Both the position numbers and the translations under genes were made by a program. The notes below the pieces were generated by a model that worked only from the letters and a program-made list of their open reading frames with translations, was not told the origin of the DNA and ran no database searches. This document shows positions 63,538-64,000 of a DNA stretch of 64,000 bases, piece after piece; the first letter of the stretch is position 1, and every line of letters begins with the position of its first letter. The DNA is from Gracilaria domingensis (taxonomy: Eukaryota; Rhodophyta; Florideophyceae; Gracilariales; Gracilariaceae): assembly GCA_022539475.1 (NCBI GenBank), contig VCMS01000003.1, positions 456,983 through 520,982 of the forward strand, in the 5' to 3' direction.

Positions 63538-64000
63538 TATCCTTATCCCACACTGAACATAGCCCTCCTAATCCAGTATTATTAGGGGATTTAGACCCTC
63601 TTCGTTCCTGCGCTTCCGCTAGGGGGATTTGGGTCTTTACGTAGGGTAGGGGTCTTTTAGGGGGAATGACCCTCCTAGAGAACAAAGCTTTGGTGTTTTT
63701 AGGGGTTATTTTTTCGATCCAGTATACCTTCCTGGAACCAACTGGGAACGAACCATGCGCTGTACCCTTCGCCGGATAGCCTTTACAATTGTAGATATGC
63801 TACTGGATGTGAAGCGTTTCTCTGAATCAATGCTAGCTCTAGAAGCGCCTTTGTAAGAAGTTATCATCATAAGATGATCTCAACCATACGTCGTCATTGA
63901 ATGCACATGCCTGCCTGCATGCGTGGCGGCACCATTCACAGTATGTGGCTCAAACAAATTCGCAAAATGTGACAGCAATCTCTATCATGAATGGTGTGGG
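63538..64000. other. Right-edge sequence with AGGGG motifs
   Basis: No gene was seen. Between 63581 and 63710 there are at least five TAGGGG- or AGGGGG-type runs, some paired with GACCC, giving a loosely repetitive, hairpin-forming stretch. Confidence 0.4.

Overview
The window looks like nuclear DNA of a red alga, probably a florideophyte such as Chondrus. This is an inference: nearly every host gene is a single uninterrupted reading frame, genes sit tightly together (convergent gaps of 37-52 bp), one encodes a plastid protein, the tRNA gene carries an extra ectopic intron as known from Cyanidioschyzon, and the gene clusters alternate with nested Ty3/gypsy elements and DNA transposons.

1-20.4 kb is a nest of LTR retrotransposons, all in minus orientation. 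Element 1 (1-8280 plus 20056-20413) sits inside the transposase gene of a piggyBac element. A solo LTR (588-1561, repeats GGAAG) later landed in element 1. Element 2 (8281-20050, 854-bp LTRs, repeats ACCAG) landed in the right LTR of element 1. Elements 1 and 2 both have primer-binding sites matching the 3' end of the tRNA-Tyr encoded at 45.2 kb. Element 2 is a chromovirus and carries a long ORF on its antisense strand.

20.4-28.4 kb holds DNA-transposon remains: the 3' part of a piggyBac transposase, a P2X7-type zinc domain fragment, a 4.4-kb piggyBac-like element whose transposase is fused to a YqaJ-type nuclease (with a local tandem duplication that looks like an assembly error), and a decayed PIF/Harbinger transposase.

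28.5-56.5 kb is the gene-rich part. Four genes (membrane protein, FIST protein, SNF1/CIPK-like kinase, DUF218 protein) lie in an extremely GC-rich 5.5-kb island. They are followed by glutathione reductase, a small hypothetical protein, an acyl-CoA-binding ankyrin protein, a basic nuclear-type protein, epsilon-COP, cysteinyl-tRNA synthetase, a KEOPS Pcc1-like subunit, tRNA-Tyr with two introns, a plastid HHL1-like protein, an XRCC3-like RAD51 paralogue, a 2115-residue XMAP215/TOG microtubule protein and a membrane protein of unknown role. They are unrelated housekeeping genes and do not form a pathway or operon.

56.5-64 kb is gene-poor and AT-richer. It has a few inverted repeats and, near the right edge, a TATA box with a possible short secreted-protein gene.
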